NCBI GenBank assembly: GCA_963978905.1
Contig: OZ022257.1
Coordinates: 11,554,509-11,618,508 of the forward strand
Origin: Trichostrongylus colubriformis
Lineage: Eukaryota; Nematoda; Chromadorea; Rhabditida; Trichostrongylidae
DNA: 64,000 nucleotides
Direction of reading: 5' to 3'
Shown here piece after piece: positions 44,501-56,000 of the stretch. The position numbers and the translations under genes were made by a program. The notes under the pieces are model-generated. The model worked only from the letters and a program-made list of their open reading frames with translations. It did not search any database and had not been told where the DNA came from. The number at the start of each line of letters is the position of its first letter. Within the stretch, counting starts at the first letter, position 1.

Positions 44501-47500
44501 ACATTCAAAATAAAGAAAATTTGAACTGAATAACATTTAAAATAAACCTCAAAATAGGTTTTCTTGATTGAGTTGATGAGGAATTTTCGTTTTTTATTTT
44601 TGCATGAGCCTTAATGCATAAAAGTGGTTCTCTTTCTAGGCTAGAGTGATCCATGCCCACAGCGAGATGCCCTCTGCGCTCTCCACTCCCCTTTTCCCCT
44701 GCGCCTAAACCACTGTTCGATCTTTGGGCGTCCAAAACAACTGAGCTCAACAACAAAAATTGAAGAGTTAAAAACGACAACAAACAACAACAAAGTAAAC
44801 AAGATCAACTCATAAACGCTAAATAATCAACAATTAACTATTAGGCTGTCCCGAAAGTTCCGGAACACCTTGGCGGAGAAGGGTTTTCGGGCCTTCCCAC
44901 GATGGATAGCCAGGGGATTTGTCGATTGACTTTGAGGAACGTTCCATACCATAGGTGTAAAAGGATTCGCGCTTATCCACAAAAGGAACAGAGCTCGAAA
45001 TGGACGAGACGTCACCCCGAGCATTGTACTTCTACGAGTTCTACCGAGGGAGTTCCATAAGGGAAGCGGTCCAAATAATCAGCGTCGCATGCGGAGCAAG
45101 CACAACTATCCACCATTGGTTCACCCGCTTCCGTTCTGAAGATGTAGCCCTGAAAGATCGGCAACGCAGTGGCCGTCCATCTGAGCTGACGATCAGCTTC
45201 TCAGGAGAACTGTGCAGGAGAACCCCACGGCCAGCACACGTGAAGTAGCCCTGCTACTCGCTTGTGGGAACACCACAGTCGATCAGCATCTCACTCGGCT
45301 GGGATACCGGAAAGTGCTCTCGATTGGACACCCCATGCCCTATCCGACAGCCGACATCTTGCAACATTCACCCGGGACACCTTGGCGACGCTAGGCTGAG
45401 AAGTGCTACCACAACTTCCATATAGCCCCGACCTCGCACCGTCTGACTACCACCTGTTCGCCCCTCTACAGAACTTCCTAAAGGGGAAACAGCTCAAAAA
45501 GCAGCGCGACATCAAGATGGAGGTCGAGCGTTTCTTCGCGAGGCAGCCTCAACAATCCTAGGCGGATGGGATTCGCAAGCTTCCGGATAGATGACAGAAG
45601 GTGATAGATAGTAATGGTGAATATCTTGTTAGCTGAAATGTGTTTACGTTGTAAAGAAATAAATTTGAAAAAAAGTGGTCGAGGTGTTCCGGAACTTTCG
45701 GGACAACCTAATACTTCGGGCGTCAAACTTCAAAGGACTTGTACGCAATCGCACGCAAAAAACCAACCCAAACTCGCCCCCGCTCGCCGCGTGCGGCCAT
45801 GCGATTTTTCGTCATAAGGCTATACACCCGGAATTTTCTGATCGATGCGTGCGATCGTCCTAATGCTCGCACCACTGCAAATTATTCCTGAGAGCTTCCA
45901 CGTTTTCCTATTTTCCCATATTACCTCCAAGTTTCGCGAATTAACTCGCAGCCCGATCTCCAAGTAAGAGGCTAAGGGATAAAGGCTTCCTCAAGCATTT
46001 TCTTTTGATAGGACCACGAGGCAGCGCTGCACCATGACTGCTAATTCTATTTTATTTATTTGTTTATTTATTTCATAACGTCTCTAGACTTGGCATTATA
46101 TAAAGCGATGTTATTGGCGTAACACGAGTATTTTGTTTACTTGTTGACAGGTATCACTACCTGTTGAACAACAGCACATCTGGTCTCCATAACTTGAAGG
46201 CCGCGTCTTGCTCACCAGCAAAACGCACATCTTTGATGCCACCGAACATCTTCGGATCCCACCGGAGTTTATAATCGTTCCAATGCTGTAAGCAGGTTAT
46301 GTCAATGGATTTTCACACACACAGGGAACAATAGTCACTTCCAGGTTGAGCCATGCATCCAAATAAAGCGAAAAAAATGCAACCTCTCCAAAGATTACGA
46401 GAGTATGTAGATGGTGAACTCATGGGTAAATGTAGGATAAACTTACGAAATCGATATACGCGAGTATTGACATCACTTGATTCTTCTCATCCTAAAATTA
46501 AATCTGATACTGATCATCTCCTTAAAACCGTGTAGCATTCAAGGTTCCGCTCAAACTGCAAAAATACCAGCATTTACCACGTCGAGGATCTGATTGAGAA
46601 GAAATCGCACTTTCACGTCCAATGGCTTTGAGCTATTCTCCACTGGTCGTTCAAAGTGATCATAGTTCTAAATGGAGTTTTACGACAACTGCATGATAAT
46701 AATAAGAATAAAATAATATTAATTAATCAAAATTCTGAATGATATCTGTTTATTAATTTTTGAAAACAGTTCAATCAATGTTCAACTAGCCTTCACACAC
46801 ATGAATGGAGTAATCAATATGCAATATCAATAATATCAGAAACGCACATTCGGTATCCTTTCAGAATTGATTCCTCTTGAATTTTGAAAATTTAAAAATT
46901 CCCACTAAGAGTACATAGAATTTAAAAAAAACATGACTTTATGTGGATTATCGAGGGGGGGGAGGGGGGTGAAATAATAATTGATTGACCTGTGCCTAAA
47001 AAGAGAGCTCGCTCGCGTATGTGGGCCTCTGCTGCCCCTGCTTATGAGCTCCAAAAGCTTCCAGCCAAAAGAATTGAAACAAAATTGATCAAAATGAATA
47101 CATAATTAAATATTAATACATACATTAATCAAGTAATTAAAAGTGAGACTGGAGAATTGTCAATGATCAGCCTGATGCTAAGAGCGCGAAAAAGGAAAGA
47201 GGGCCAGTGGGGTGGTCATATCGTACTATAGGATCCACTCATGCATCGATCGCCATTAATGGACTTGGGCTTTCTCTTTTTAGTGTTTGATCACCCTGTT
47301 TAACTGATAACCAAGATTGACGCTAAAATTCCTTGTTTTGATATTGGGATACCGAGGGGTGGGTCCACGAGGTCGAATTTCCGCTTCGCGGCGTTTCACT
47401 CGCGGCGCCCCCGTACGACTCGCCGTATCGATTGCCCTTGATCGGCCGGCTGAGCGTGACTGCGTCACGTCTGCGCTTTCCACCCATACCACACTGCCTC

Positions 47501-48746
47501 GCTTGAAGTCTGCCATGCCCTGCCACTGGCACTCGCACCCGCTGTGCCGCTCATCGCGCGCGGCCGCGCGGAAATTCGACCTCGTGGACCCCACCCGATA
47601 CCGAGTTATGGGCAGAGGCTTTGGTCTCTAACGGGATTGGAACCCGCACCTCATGCTTTTCGGGCATATGTGCTGATCCATTGCACTACTGACACTTTAA
47701 CTCAAATTTTTGATTGTATATTTACCACAGCTCATCACCACTCACACTTTAACGTGCTGAGCCAGTTAGCAATTATCGGCATCGAACCGTGAAGCTAAAA
47801 GCTTAAGCAGATATTGATTTGCTTCTGCCTGTAACTTAGGACCCCGACAGCACGTTCAGCATCGTGGGCTGCGGTAAAAATCAGCAATTTGTTGAGAAAT
47901 TTAAAATATTTTTGTTTTGTCTTTCAGGGGTCCGTTCATCACTGTGTGATTTGACCATTCGTCGATGCCGCTGCCGTTCCCAGCCGCTACACGTAGGATA
48001 AGTATGTATAACAGCTTGAGAACTCGTCAGACCTACGGCAAAAAACCATTTTTTCAACCAAGTAAAAACAAAACATTTCAGAACAAGGAATTTTCTAGGT
48101 TCTCATTAGATCGATCCACGACACCGAGTCAAGTTTTAGGTTTTTTGCAGGCATTAAGGACCTAGCACTTCGGTGGGGTAAGAAGCCTTCCCGCCCCAGG
48201 AAGAATGTTCTGGTCATAATTACCTTCAACTCTACCCTTCGTTTGTTTTTTGTTTTTTTTTCTCTTCAAAGACTCGGACTTCTGCCTGCCACATTGAATT
48301 TTCCTCCTCGCCTTTCAATTAACTAAAATAAATAAATAGTTGTCTCAAGACAGTGAGACGACATGACACCAATAACATGGTTTTATGAGACTTCCGTCAA
48401 GGGTGGTAAAAACCCTAAAAGAAAAAGGCTTGAGGCGGTCCATGAATTTCGATCCTGCCGAATATCTTGGTGAGAATGGTGCTCTACTAGCTTTAACCAT
48501 CTCCTCCTGTTGCGGGTGCTTTAATTGAAAAACATTTGAAAAAGACCTTTCCGACGAGCAGCATCCAAGGGAATGACCATAAAAGAAAAAAAGTTTTTTT
48601 AGAAAAAAAATCAAGGAAAAAGAAAGAGCGAAATCATGTGATGAAGCGGTTACCTCCTTGAGATACTGTAGTAGTCGATATTCGTCAAAACTGGGAATTA
48701 CAAATGGAAATAATACGGTAGAAACAAGTAGACTTTTTAAAATCAT
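38539..48746 (-). CDS. Nicotinic acetylcholine receptor subunit, non-alpha type, 13 exons, complete
   Basis: A cation-channel subunit of the cys-loop ligand-gated family, expected at neuronal or muscle membranes. Exons: 48654..48746, 46578..46667, 46447..46491, 46161..46285, 44330..44432, 44149..44260, 42915..43067, 42662..42850, 41660..41746, 41547..41617, 39680..39794, 39403..39518, 38539..38655; 1416 bases, 471 codons plus stop, all phases matching. Seen in order: signal peptide ([13 protein letters not shown]), [35 protein letters not shown], a cys-loop with exactly 13 residues between cysteines (ICK to FDTQTC), GSWTYSG, NGEWDLM, TM1 after IRIRRR, TM2 ([20 protein letters not shown]), TM3, a short cytoplasmic loop and TM4 ([18 protein letters not shown]). 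No adjacent Cys pair precedes TM1, hence non-alpha. Exon 7 start is least certain. Introns carry two mariners, two MITEs, a fold-back and a Penelope-like motif. It may assemble with alpha subunits elsewhere. Confidence 0.92.
38925..39000 (+). other. Hammerhead-like motif of Penelope type
   Basis: AGGCT CTGAAGAA GGCG AAGA CGCC GAAACGTC AGCCT is readable directly: outer stem AGGCT/AGCCT, inner stem GGCG/CGCC, and the hammerhead consensus strings CUGANGA and GAAA around them, with GUC as potential cleavage triplet. An extra A follows the CUGAAGA box. Located in the last receptor intron. Confidence 0.4.
39094..39175 (-). other. tRNA-like relic
   Basis: Minus strand: D arm GTGATGGGTTATCAC, anticodon stem TATGC/GCATG, T-loop GGGTTCGAACCC. 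The acceptor stem does not pair. Clearly related to the 47.6 kb relic (shared CACATATGCC). Confidence 0.5.
40082..40925 (-). mobile_element. Decayed mariner in receptor intron
   Basis: TA-flanked ends (TTAGGCTGAACCATAATTTC and its inverted partner TTAGGTTGAACCATAATTTC). On the minus strand the frame carries [14 protein letters not shown] and LGWTKLPHP, then a stop and VPTDYHLF. The first catalytic Asp region is missing. Lies in the receptor intron between the exons at 41547 and 39794. Confidence 0.82.
42005..42560 (+). repeat. tRNA-derived SINE, copy 5, split by a Penelope-like fragment
   Basis: The head and body lie at 42005..42160 and the tail (CCCCTGTAAGTCATTGTATA...GCGGCGCATCCCAT) at 42455..42560. 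The roughly 290 bases between contain CTCTGAAAAAGGCGATTTCA and belong to another element. Lies in a receptor intron. Confidence 0.65.
43218..43241. repeat. Long mono-G tract
   Basis: About 21 consecutive G inside the receptor gene. Other long G/C runs are at 2153, 8574, 14940, 24548, 30341, 46956 and 59161. Confidence 0.9.
43398..43822. mobile_element. TTAA-target palindromic MITE, copy 5, in receptor intron
   Basis: TTAA flanks both ends, and the same AGGAATCGTCCACGG ends are present with a few substitutions. It lies in the receptor intron between exons 44149 and 43067. Half copies of the same family are visible at about 25735..25848 and 43980..44118. Confidence 0.9.
44841..45711 (+). mobile_element. 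Internally deleted mariner in receptor intron
   Basis: TA-flanked, with ends TTAGGCTGTCCCGAAAGTTC and the matching inverted copy. The N-terminal helix-turn-helix region is readable from 45001 ([20 protein letters not shown], then [10 protein letters not shown]). The catalytic centre is deleted, and coding resumes at [16 protein letters not shown] near 45420, with later stops. A different family from the 21.1/61.2 kb pair. It sits in intron 4 of the receptor gene (44433..46160). Confidence 0.88.
47349..47602. mobile_element. Covarying fold-back element, copy 5, in receptor intron 1
   Basis: Arms GGTCCACGAGGTCGAATTTC at left and inverted at right. Core as in copies 1 and 4 (CGCGGCGCCCCCGTACGACT). 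A half copy of the family is at about 45780..45830. Confidence 0.75.
47628..47699 (-). other. tRNA-like relic (cloverleaf, Phe-like anticodon loop)
   Basis: The minus strand gives a D stem GTGC/GCAC, an anticodon stem TATGC/GCATG with loop CCGAAAA (GAA at the anticodon position), and a T arm GCGGGTTCCAATCCCGT. The acceptor stem pairs at 5 of 7 positions, and position 33 is C where U is invariant. So it is a tRNA-derived relic or short repeat, not a working tRNA gene. Similar relics lie at 39094..39175 and 8592..8655. Confidence 0.55.
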
Positions 48747-48984
48747 TGAAGTGTAGAGGGGGGAGCTTTTTGGAGGAGAGACATAGATGCTGTGAGAATC
48801 AATAGCGTGGTGGTTTGTGGATTAGTGGCTTAATCCTTTTGGGAGTCGTATGAGTGATAGCCGAGTGGGAAAATCTTTGTCTTGCCATCCGCTCTTTCTT
48901 CTTTTGAAAAATCTTCATCTTGCCTTTCGCTCTCGCTTCCTGTTCGCAAAAAGGATAGGACTTTTCGTCGTTAAACGATCCCAT

Positions 48985-49250
48985 CCGCAGGATGCGCCGC
49001 GCATTTTAGTTCCATTCAGAATCGTATTGGCAGTTGAATGCCATCTGACCGACACAATGACGTGCGAGTGGAGCCGATGTACAAGTCAGGCTTTTAACCT
49101 CCCCGATGAGTTTATCACCACTCCATTAACTCCGGATGGCTGAAGGCTTGTTTGGCCTTGGCAGACGTTGATACCTGGTTTGATCCGTGCACCTTGAAAG
49201 TGGGAGTCCGCGCCACAGTCACTGCACCACCTAAGCCGTGTAGGCGCTAC
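48985..49250 (-). repeat. tRNA-derived SINE, copy 6
   Basis: Tail GGATGCGCCGCGCATTTTAG at the low-coordinate end and B-box-like GATACCTGGTTTGATCCGTG near the other end; reverse orientation. Confidence 0.7.
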
Positions 49251-49259
49251 GCAATTAAA

Positions 49260-50120
49260 ACCAATTACTTGGTCATTCATCACCTTTATTACTCAATATC
49301 TATTGTTTTTTATTCGCTCCTTAGCATCGGAACGTACGGAAACTTATGTGTGGCACTAAAATAACTAAGAACCAACTTGGTCGATCTCCCTTTCGTAACA
49401 CGCCATGAATTCTAATTATATGCAGTCTCGTAATAGCATTTGTATGTCTACATGAATTTGCGGAAATCAGAGTCCAGGGCGTGTCCTGACAAGTGTTTTT
49501 ATCCTCCAACATGAGTTTGATCCTCGACCATAAAGGGATGAACAGCTTGGTCGGTTGGGTAAGCAGTTTGGTCGTCAGCACTTAGGGGATACATGAGAAT
49601 GGGAGCTTTCACGGGTAATCGTAATGAATAAATTACGCACGAATCGAATCGCACTCCAGCCGTGGAAGCTGAATAGGATATGTTAAATGGCTCGTCGACT
49701 GGACGATCTTAAAATTCGGTTACTGGGAGGGATGTGAGCTACTAAGAGCACCTCAACGCATTTGCTTCGTGCAAGTGACCTAGCCTACCACGCGAGGTTG
49801 AGGTCGTAGAGGTGGAGGTGGTGCTCTTCAGTCTACTGAAAAGTTGTCCTACTGGTGATCCACCTTGCGCCCCGGCGCAAGATACTAAGGTAAGCCCATG
49901 GTACACTTCGGTTGATTGATACCGCGAGCTGGTTCAGTACTCTGCTGAAAAGGTTCTCGATTTTGAGACTGCATCACGGTCCCAAAGAGTCTTAGTGGTT
50001 CTTTCGTCTGATATGCTCTCTTTGTGATATAGATTTATTTTACTACGCTTTACAACACGTAGTAAGCCATATTACAACACGCAACATGATATTGTCTATT
50101 ATTATCCTACAACGACACAA
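49260..50120. other. Unassigned intergenic
   Basis: No exon recognised between the SINE and the mariner. Confidence 0.35.
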
Positions 50121-50123
50121 CTA

Positions 50124-51408
50124 TTAGGTTGTTGCAACATTAATTTCGGAAATGGACCGCATACTTCAAACTAGTATAACTCAGCTTAAACACAAGTTTA
50201 TTAATCGAAGTAAAAACCATCAGAATCTACACACTTTTGCCAACGAACAGGCAATAAATCTAAGCCTTCACTATTAAAACTACTATCACGAGAATCAACG
50301 AAGTCAAGGAAGGCACATTCAACATCGTCTAAATTAGTAAATTGTTTCTGACGCAGATGAGAATTGAGGGCTCGAAAAAAGTGATAGTCTGTTGGGGAAA
50401 GGTCGGGAGAATACGCTGGGTGAGGGAGAACTTCTATACCCAAGTGGGTCAATTTTTGCCGAGTGATTTGTGAGGTGTGTGGCCTTGCGTTGTCCTGCAA
50501 CAGGACCGGCCCTCCTCTATTCACCACCGCCGGCCACAATTTTTGCAACTTTCTATACATTTGCTCCAGATCACAACAGTAAGACTCTGCTGTGATTGTC
50601 TGTCCAGGTTGCAAGAAACTGTAATGGATTACACCTTTACAACACCACCACACAGTAATCATAACCTTTTTAGGGTGAAGGTCGGGTTTAGGAAAAGTTT
50701 TTGGAGGAGCATCCTTATCTACCCAGACTAATCCCCGCTTCCTGTTATCATAAAGAACCCATTTTTCATCTACAGTTATAATACGGTTTACAAATGGCTC
50801 ATTTTTATGGCGAACTAGGAGATTAGAGCAGGTGTCGAAACGTGCCAGACGCTGCTCATCGGTCAGGTCATGAGGCACCCACTTCGACATCTTCTTCACC
50901 TTGCCGATTGTCAGCAAATGTCTGGCCACTGTAGAGTATGTACGCCTAGGTCTTCTGCTAACGTACGAGTATTCGTCTCCGGATTTGCTTCGACGGCTCT
51001 CCTTAAATCTTGATCATTAAGCGATGACCTGCGGCCGCGACCCGACTTCTCTTCGAAATCAAAATCGCCAGAAGCAAATTTTTTAATTCAGAGCTCCACT
51101 GTCCGTTCGCAAGGACAATTCGTCCCAAAAACACTGCTGAGATTACGAGCTGTCCCCGCTGCGGAGTGTTCCAATTTAAACTCATAAAGCATGATGACTC
51201 GACAGTCGCGTCGGTTCATGATTATACGCAGCCCTGGAAAAGGCCGGCTGGAAAACTTAGAGCGACATTCATAGAAGTTTCTGAAAGAGCAGAAAAAAAA
51301 ACCCACCAAATGGTATGCCTGGCGTTCTTTGGGATGGAATAGTTCAGGGTAAAAAATCTACTTATTTATACATACCTTGAAACCAAAATTAATTTTGCAA
51401 CAACCTAA
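50124..51408 (-). mobile_element. Full-length mariner element, cecropia-subfamily-like
   Basis: The ends are inverted repeats beginning TTAGGTTGTTGCAACATTAA, flanked by TA on both sides (50122-50123 and 51409-51410), and the length of 1285 bases is normal for mariner. It holds a nearly complete transposase on the minus strand. Its sequence is closest, from memory of the family, to Hsmar1/cecropia-type mariners. It lies in an intergenic stretch between the receptor gene and the gene at 53 kb. Confidence 0.92.
50201..51219 (-). pseudogene. mariner transposase, interrupted
   Basis: Cut-and-paste transposase that binds the element ends and inserts at TA. The N-terminal helix-turn-helix part begins at ATG 51219. 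The catalytic part (50201..50929) has all three acidic residues: VDEKW, LLQDNARPH and SPTDYHFF, with 34 residues between the second and third (DD34D). The C-terminal RWQKCVDSDGFYFD is typical. Two lesions are visible: an in-frame TGA where VELW is expected (about 51093), and a one-base frameshift just before the YSTVARHL region (about 50940). It is therefore probably inactive, but it is the best preserved copy here. Confidence 0.9.
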
Positions 51409-51409
51409 T

Positions 51410-53015
51410 AGAGCTCATTTCCATTGTTTCCCTTTCATTCTTTCTATAGTTTCTCCTCTCCTAGTGTGGGTCCGCGAGGAGAAGAAGAAATGCCTTGCGT
51501 CCTCTTCCCGCTACAGCCTGTTACCGTAACCGAGTACGACGTACCCGCTGAGGTCGCCGTCATGCCGGATTACAGGGAGAGCCGCCCGCTCGGCTGAGCT
51601 CTTTCCTCTTTTCTGTACCCTGTTGGAGGCCCCGCCTCCAATTTGTCCTCGTCGCTGGTATGCTATCAGTGAGTCACTGTGTTTCACGACACTCGAGATA
51701 CTGGAAATCTTGGAGTGAATTAGGCCTCAAGTTTTTTCGACTTTTAAGACCCTAATTTAGCCTACTTATCATCCTTTCCGCAAATGATCAACGAGCTCCA
51801 GAACCCATTCAAATCACTTCACAATTCCGATGGACTCAAATACATGGCTTATTCCAAATATAGACGATCAATACTGTTTCGTTAGGAGGCTGAGTGTTCG
51901 ACGAACGTTTATTCACAGAGCGCATAATTACAGCGAATCACAGAAAAAGTAAGGTCAGGTGTCACACAACGGTAGCACCCGCTTTATGGATCGATTATCG
52001 ATTCTGCGAATAACATCAGAGCATGACACTAGCATGCTTGTGCTAACGATAATACCATATGAAGTGGTTATACAAAAGTGGGCGTGGTCGCCCACGGAGG
52101 CGAATCTTCACACTATCGCCTTGGATTTTCACGTACGCATTCCACACAGACAAATACAAAATGATGAGCATAATATGTTTCTCGAGATGAGATCTGAATG
52201 CAACGTTCAAATGGCCTGTAAATTGATTATCCAGGGAACGGCACCAGTGTAGCTCCCGAGGCGGTTCTGGTCATGTCTGAATAGATCGAAAATTAGCCAG
52301 ACTACTGGAATAAGGCTCGTGGCAGGGAAGAAAGAAACCAACCGGACTCTGGTGTCTCATCGTTGGACATGTGGAAACCTTTGTTTTGGAAGCCAAAAAC
52401 GACGTGCCGATCGGATGTGGATCGACGTCTCAGAAGACTTCGTACTGCTCTGCCTTGCCTAAACGACTAATACTCACAGACCTTATTCCCGGTGGGACTC
52501 TAGATCGATATTGGAATAAGAAACCACAAAAAAAAATCATTAATCAAGTAATTCAAAAGTAAATCATTAATCAGTACCGAAAACTATGCCGAGTAAATTT
52601 CTAAAAGACCAAATAATTACGAAATTTATCAAATGAAAACAAACATGTAAAAAATATGCAACTACAGGATCTGGCCCTTTGAGAAGGTAAATAGGCCTTA
52701 TTTTTGTCGCCATTTCTCACTTTTTTTGACTATAATTAACAAGGATAGAGGTGGCGCAGTGGGTAGAAGCGCTCACACACGGTCCACTGGACCGATTCTT
52801 CCGGAACGCAAGCGATACTTTCATATTGGTAGATAGGTACCAGAGAGAATGGAAGCAATAATATGAACATTTCGCGCCTTGCATTGTCCGTCCCCCCGCC
52901 CCCTTCCCCCTTAAATTGTATAAGCTTGACAACCAGTGTAACACTTGGAGAATTTTGGTCAAGGAAGGAATGCATGGCTCATTCCATGTGAATTGATGGC
53001 TACTCTGTAGAGACA
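51410..53015. other. Mostly unassigned; GC-rich patch at 51460..51680
   Basis: The GC-rich patch (GTAACCGAGTACGACGTACC, CTGTTGGAGGCCCCGCCTCC) looks like part of a retroelement LTR, but no matching second copy lies in the window. The 3' end of the gene at 53 kb should be here and was not found. Confidence 0.3.
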
Positions 53016-53020
53016 CTCAC

Positions 53021-56000
53021 CCAATAGTCTCTTCAATAGCATCATTGGTGGCGTTCTGCTTGCGGGGTGTTCTTTCGGATTCTCCGATGAGCGGAGCCCA
53101 TAAGGCAGCACCAAATGCTAGCCCCGCTAGTGCTGCGGTCTGAAATTCAAACTATTTCATAGGCATTATTATTTCCTGAATAAGATCGATGGTCAACTTT
53201 CATAAAAGTATGAAAATCAATAAAGTTACAGTAATCTCGCGATTTCTGAGACTCTAATCATTCCATGAAAAAGAGGAAGCTTCTTAGTTGCTAAACTGCA
53301 GAAAACCCCACTTCCGCCCCTTCAATAAATGCTCGCTTTATGAAAAAAATCTAAAGGAACCGGAAGGGGTCCGAAACAAGAGAAAGATGCAAAGAAATGA
53401 GCATTTTGTAACGAACACAGAATGTTAGAAGCGATAATCGGTGAAAACAACCCGATTCAAAAGCGCGACGCTGTGGTGTGTATTCGCATTACATTCGCAT
53501 CAACCCACTAACTTTCCGAGTTGTCCGTTGTAGGAGACGGGCCGCGGGCCAACGCTAGTTGCAGCACCTGACTCCCAGCGCAGTGGAGTGGCCATTCCCA
53601 TCTACATTAGCATTCATGTAAGTACATCTAGAAACAATATAAGAAAGAACAAAGGAAAAAGTAAAAAGAAAAAACAGCTTTATAATAGAAACATCTCCTC
53701 TTGGCACCATGCCAAGGCGTGAAATTGGCCATTTTGTGCAATGGCGGCCACTTGAACTCGTCCACACTACGTCTGTTCTACCGTAAGCCAAAACTACCCC
53801 CTTCCGGTGTCTTTAAGCAATACGCGCACTAAGAACATGAAACCGGAAGTGATTCCTCGATAATAATTTACTTACCCATAGTGCCATTGCAGCATTGCAC
53901 ACTGTACTCGACAACCAATACTTTAGCGTTGAGAAATATGAGTCAGATTAGGTCAGTAGTAAGCAAATACAAGTAAATACATGGATTTAAAAAAAAACTG
54001 GAGTTTCGCAGAAGACTCCATCAAAGTAAGTCAAAGATGGCGAAAAAAGCCGTTGCTTTTAAGTTCTAGCCTCCTGCTGAAGTTAAGCGCTCCAGCTGTC
54101 CTCACCAGCATTATAAGCAGCCGGGAGCATTTCCCTCCACAATAACGGGCGCCTGCGTTTCTCTCGACGATAACGGGCGCCTTACGAATCTCAGTGAGAC
54201 TCTCATAAACATTCACAAACTAAACCACTTACTCCTTCGGTGGATGGGAGAAGTGTCGTCGGCGTAGTGGGCGCAAACTGCTCGGTGACGGATCGTGGGA
54301 GAATCGCAGAGCCACTGCCGCGACGAATCAGCACTCTGCGATCGTCTGAAAGAAAATCTTTTCAATGAAATAGAAAGCTGAAGGTGGTATCCACCACAAA
54401 TTGCACCGGGAGTCAATGATTTCTCGACAGGAGGGAGGGTGGGGCGTAGTATGGACCGGACAAGAGGAGGGCAGGGGGTCGAATCTGCACAGGTCAGCGA
54501 TAAGCAATGAAATTGAAGGGGAAGGGCATTTACCTAATCCGTGTGAGGAAATACGGAATGAACATTTTTCGCTTCGGGTAAGAATAATAGTCGAAAACAT
54601 TGCCACTGTACAATCCGGCAACAGTTACTGGTATTGCAGAGGTCAAACGAAAGAGAGGGCGGTCATACTTGGCTCCCGTACAGGAAGGAAGGGGGGTCTT
54701 AATGAAGTGGCTATTTTCCACGCCACTGGGACTACCCTGTCAACCAGTTATTTAGCGCAATAGGTTAGCAGCAAATAGTACTTATAGTGGATTTCTTTGT
54801 GAAAAAAACTCAACGCTGGAAATACACCCGACAAGAAACCCATAATACTCTGAAAAAACATGCCTCACCTAAAAAAGAACCGTTGACGAGATATTGTGAC
54901 GTATCGTTCTCAAATGTGACTTTTTTCAGAGTGACTGAACGTGGCAATTCGCAGATGCGTGACGGCATTGATGAGTTCGATAGCTGAATTTTTCCGATTC
55001 TTAACAAGTTCCCTGAACAACCTCGAGCATAAGGCTGAGATGGGGTCTGTATACGAAACCTTTCCAGAGATCGGTAACAGGGGTTCCTGCATAACCGATT
55101 CGCGGATTATTGAGCCTCATTAGGTGTGCTAGCGTTAGGCAAGTCAACGCTTGAGTTGAGTAAGGACATGCAACGTTTGCGGAAAAGATAAGTGCCAGTC
55201 CCTTGAATTCTCACTCATTGTACAGTATAACTTCAGCCATTAGCTATACGCATTCCTAACCTTTCGCCCCATTAGACTGAGGTTCTACCTTGCGATTCGT
55301 GCGGACCATGCGGACGGCGCGGACTCACGGTCCGCACAATGGAATTATCGCAAAATTGCAGACTGCGACGCACGCTACAGTAGTTGCGCGCGCACTACCC
55401 CGCTTTTGAGTGCTTGGGTGCATGTGTATTGAGCATGCGCGCACAACTACTGTAGCGTGCGTCGCGGTCTGCAATTTTGCGATAATTCGATCGTGTGGAC
55501 CATGTGGGTCGTCCATAATCGCAAGGTATAACCTCAGTATTAAGGGAGTTTCGCGGATCGCCAAAAATCATTAATGGATTAGTTTTGTGCTAACGAGCGA
55601 GGAGTCTCGGGTTGGTCTGGTTGAATCCCTGATTAAGTGAATTTAGGCCGCCGTCAGACTTCGCAATTTCGCGGTGTCGACGCCCCGTACGCAAAGTTGC
55701 GTCAACGCAAAATCACAGAGTCGCAGTATCGCATGCAAAAGTGTGACGCCGCAAAATCGCCAAGTCTGATGGCGGCCTTACTGCTGTCGCTAGCGAAGAG
55801 GTGATAGTCGTTTCATGGAATTTCATGAAAAAAATTCTTCCCACCTTGTGAAGTTCAATGTCCGGCTCGCCTAGTACTGGCGATGCGACTTCTGGGATAG
55901 CTTCACTAGTGTGGCGTGATGATGCTGATGATACTAAATGATCACTAGTCATATAATTTTTTTACTTATTTCAAGCTCAGCAAATTTATTATAAAAGAAT

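Noticed and set aside
44505..44783. Signal-peptide-like minus frame ([18 protein letters not shown]) as the receptor start
   Set aside because: It starts at TTG with no ATG, and the exon at 48746 provides an ATG, signal and correct phase.
47628..47699. Functional tRNA-Phe gene
   Set aside because: Two acceptor-stem mismatches and C instead of U at position 33; similar broken copies elsewhere show it is a relic or repeat.
54910..55123. Open frames on both strands as the missing exon of the 53-57 kb gene
   Set aside because: A phase-0 entry after a CAG acceptor exists on the minus strand (55092), but no donor leaves the phase needed for the exon at 54345.
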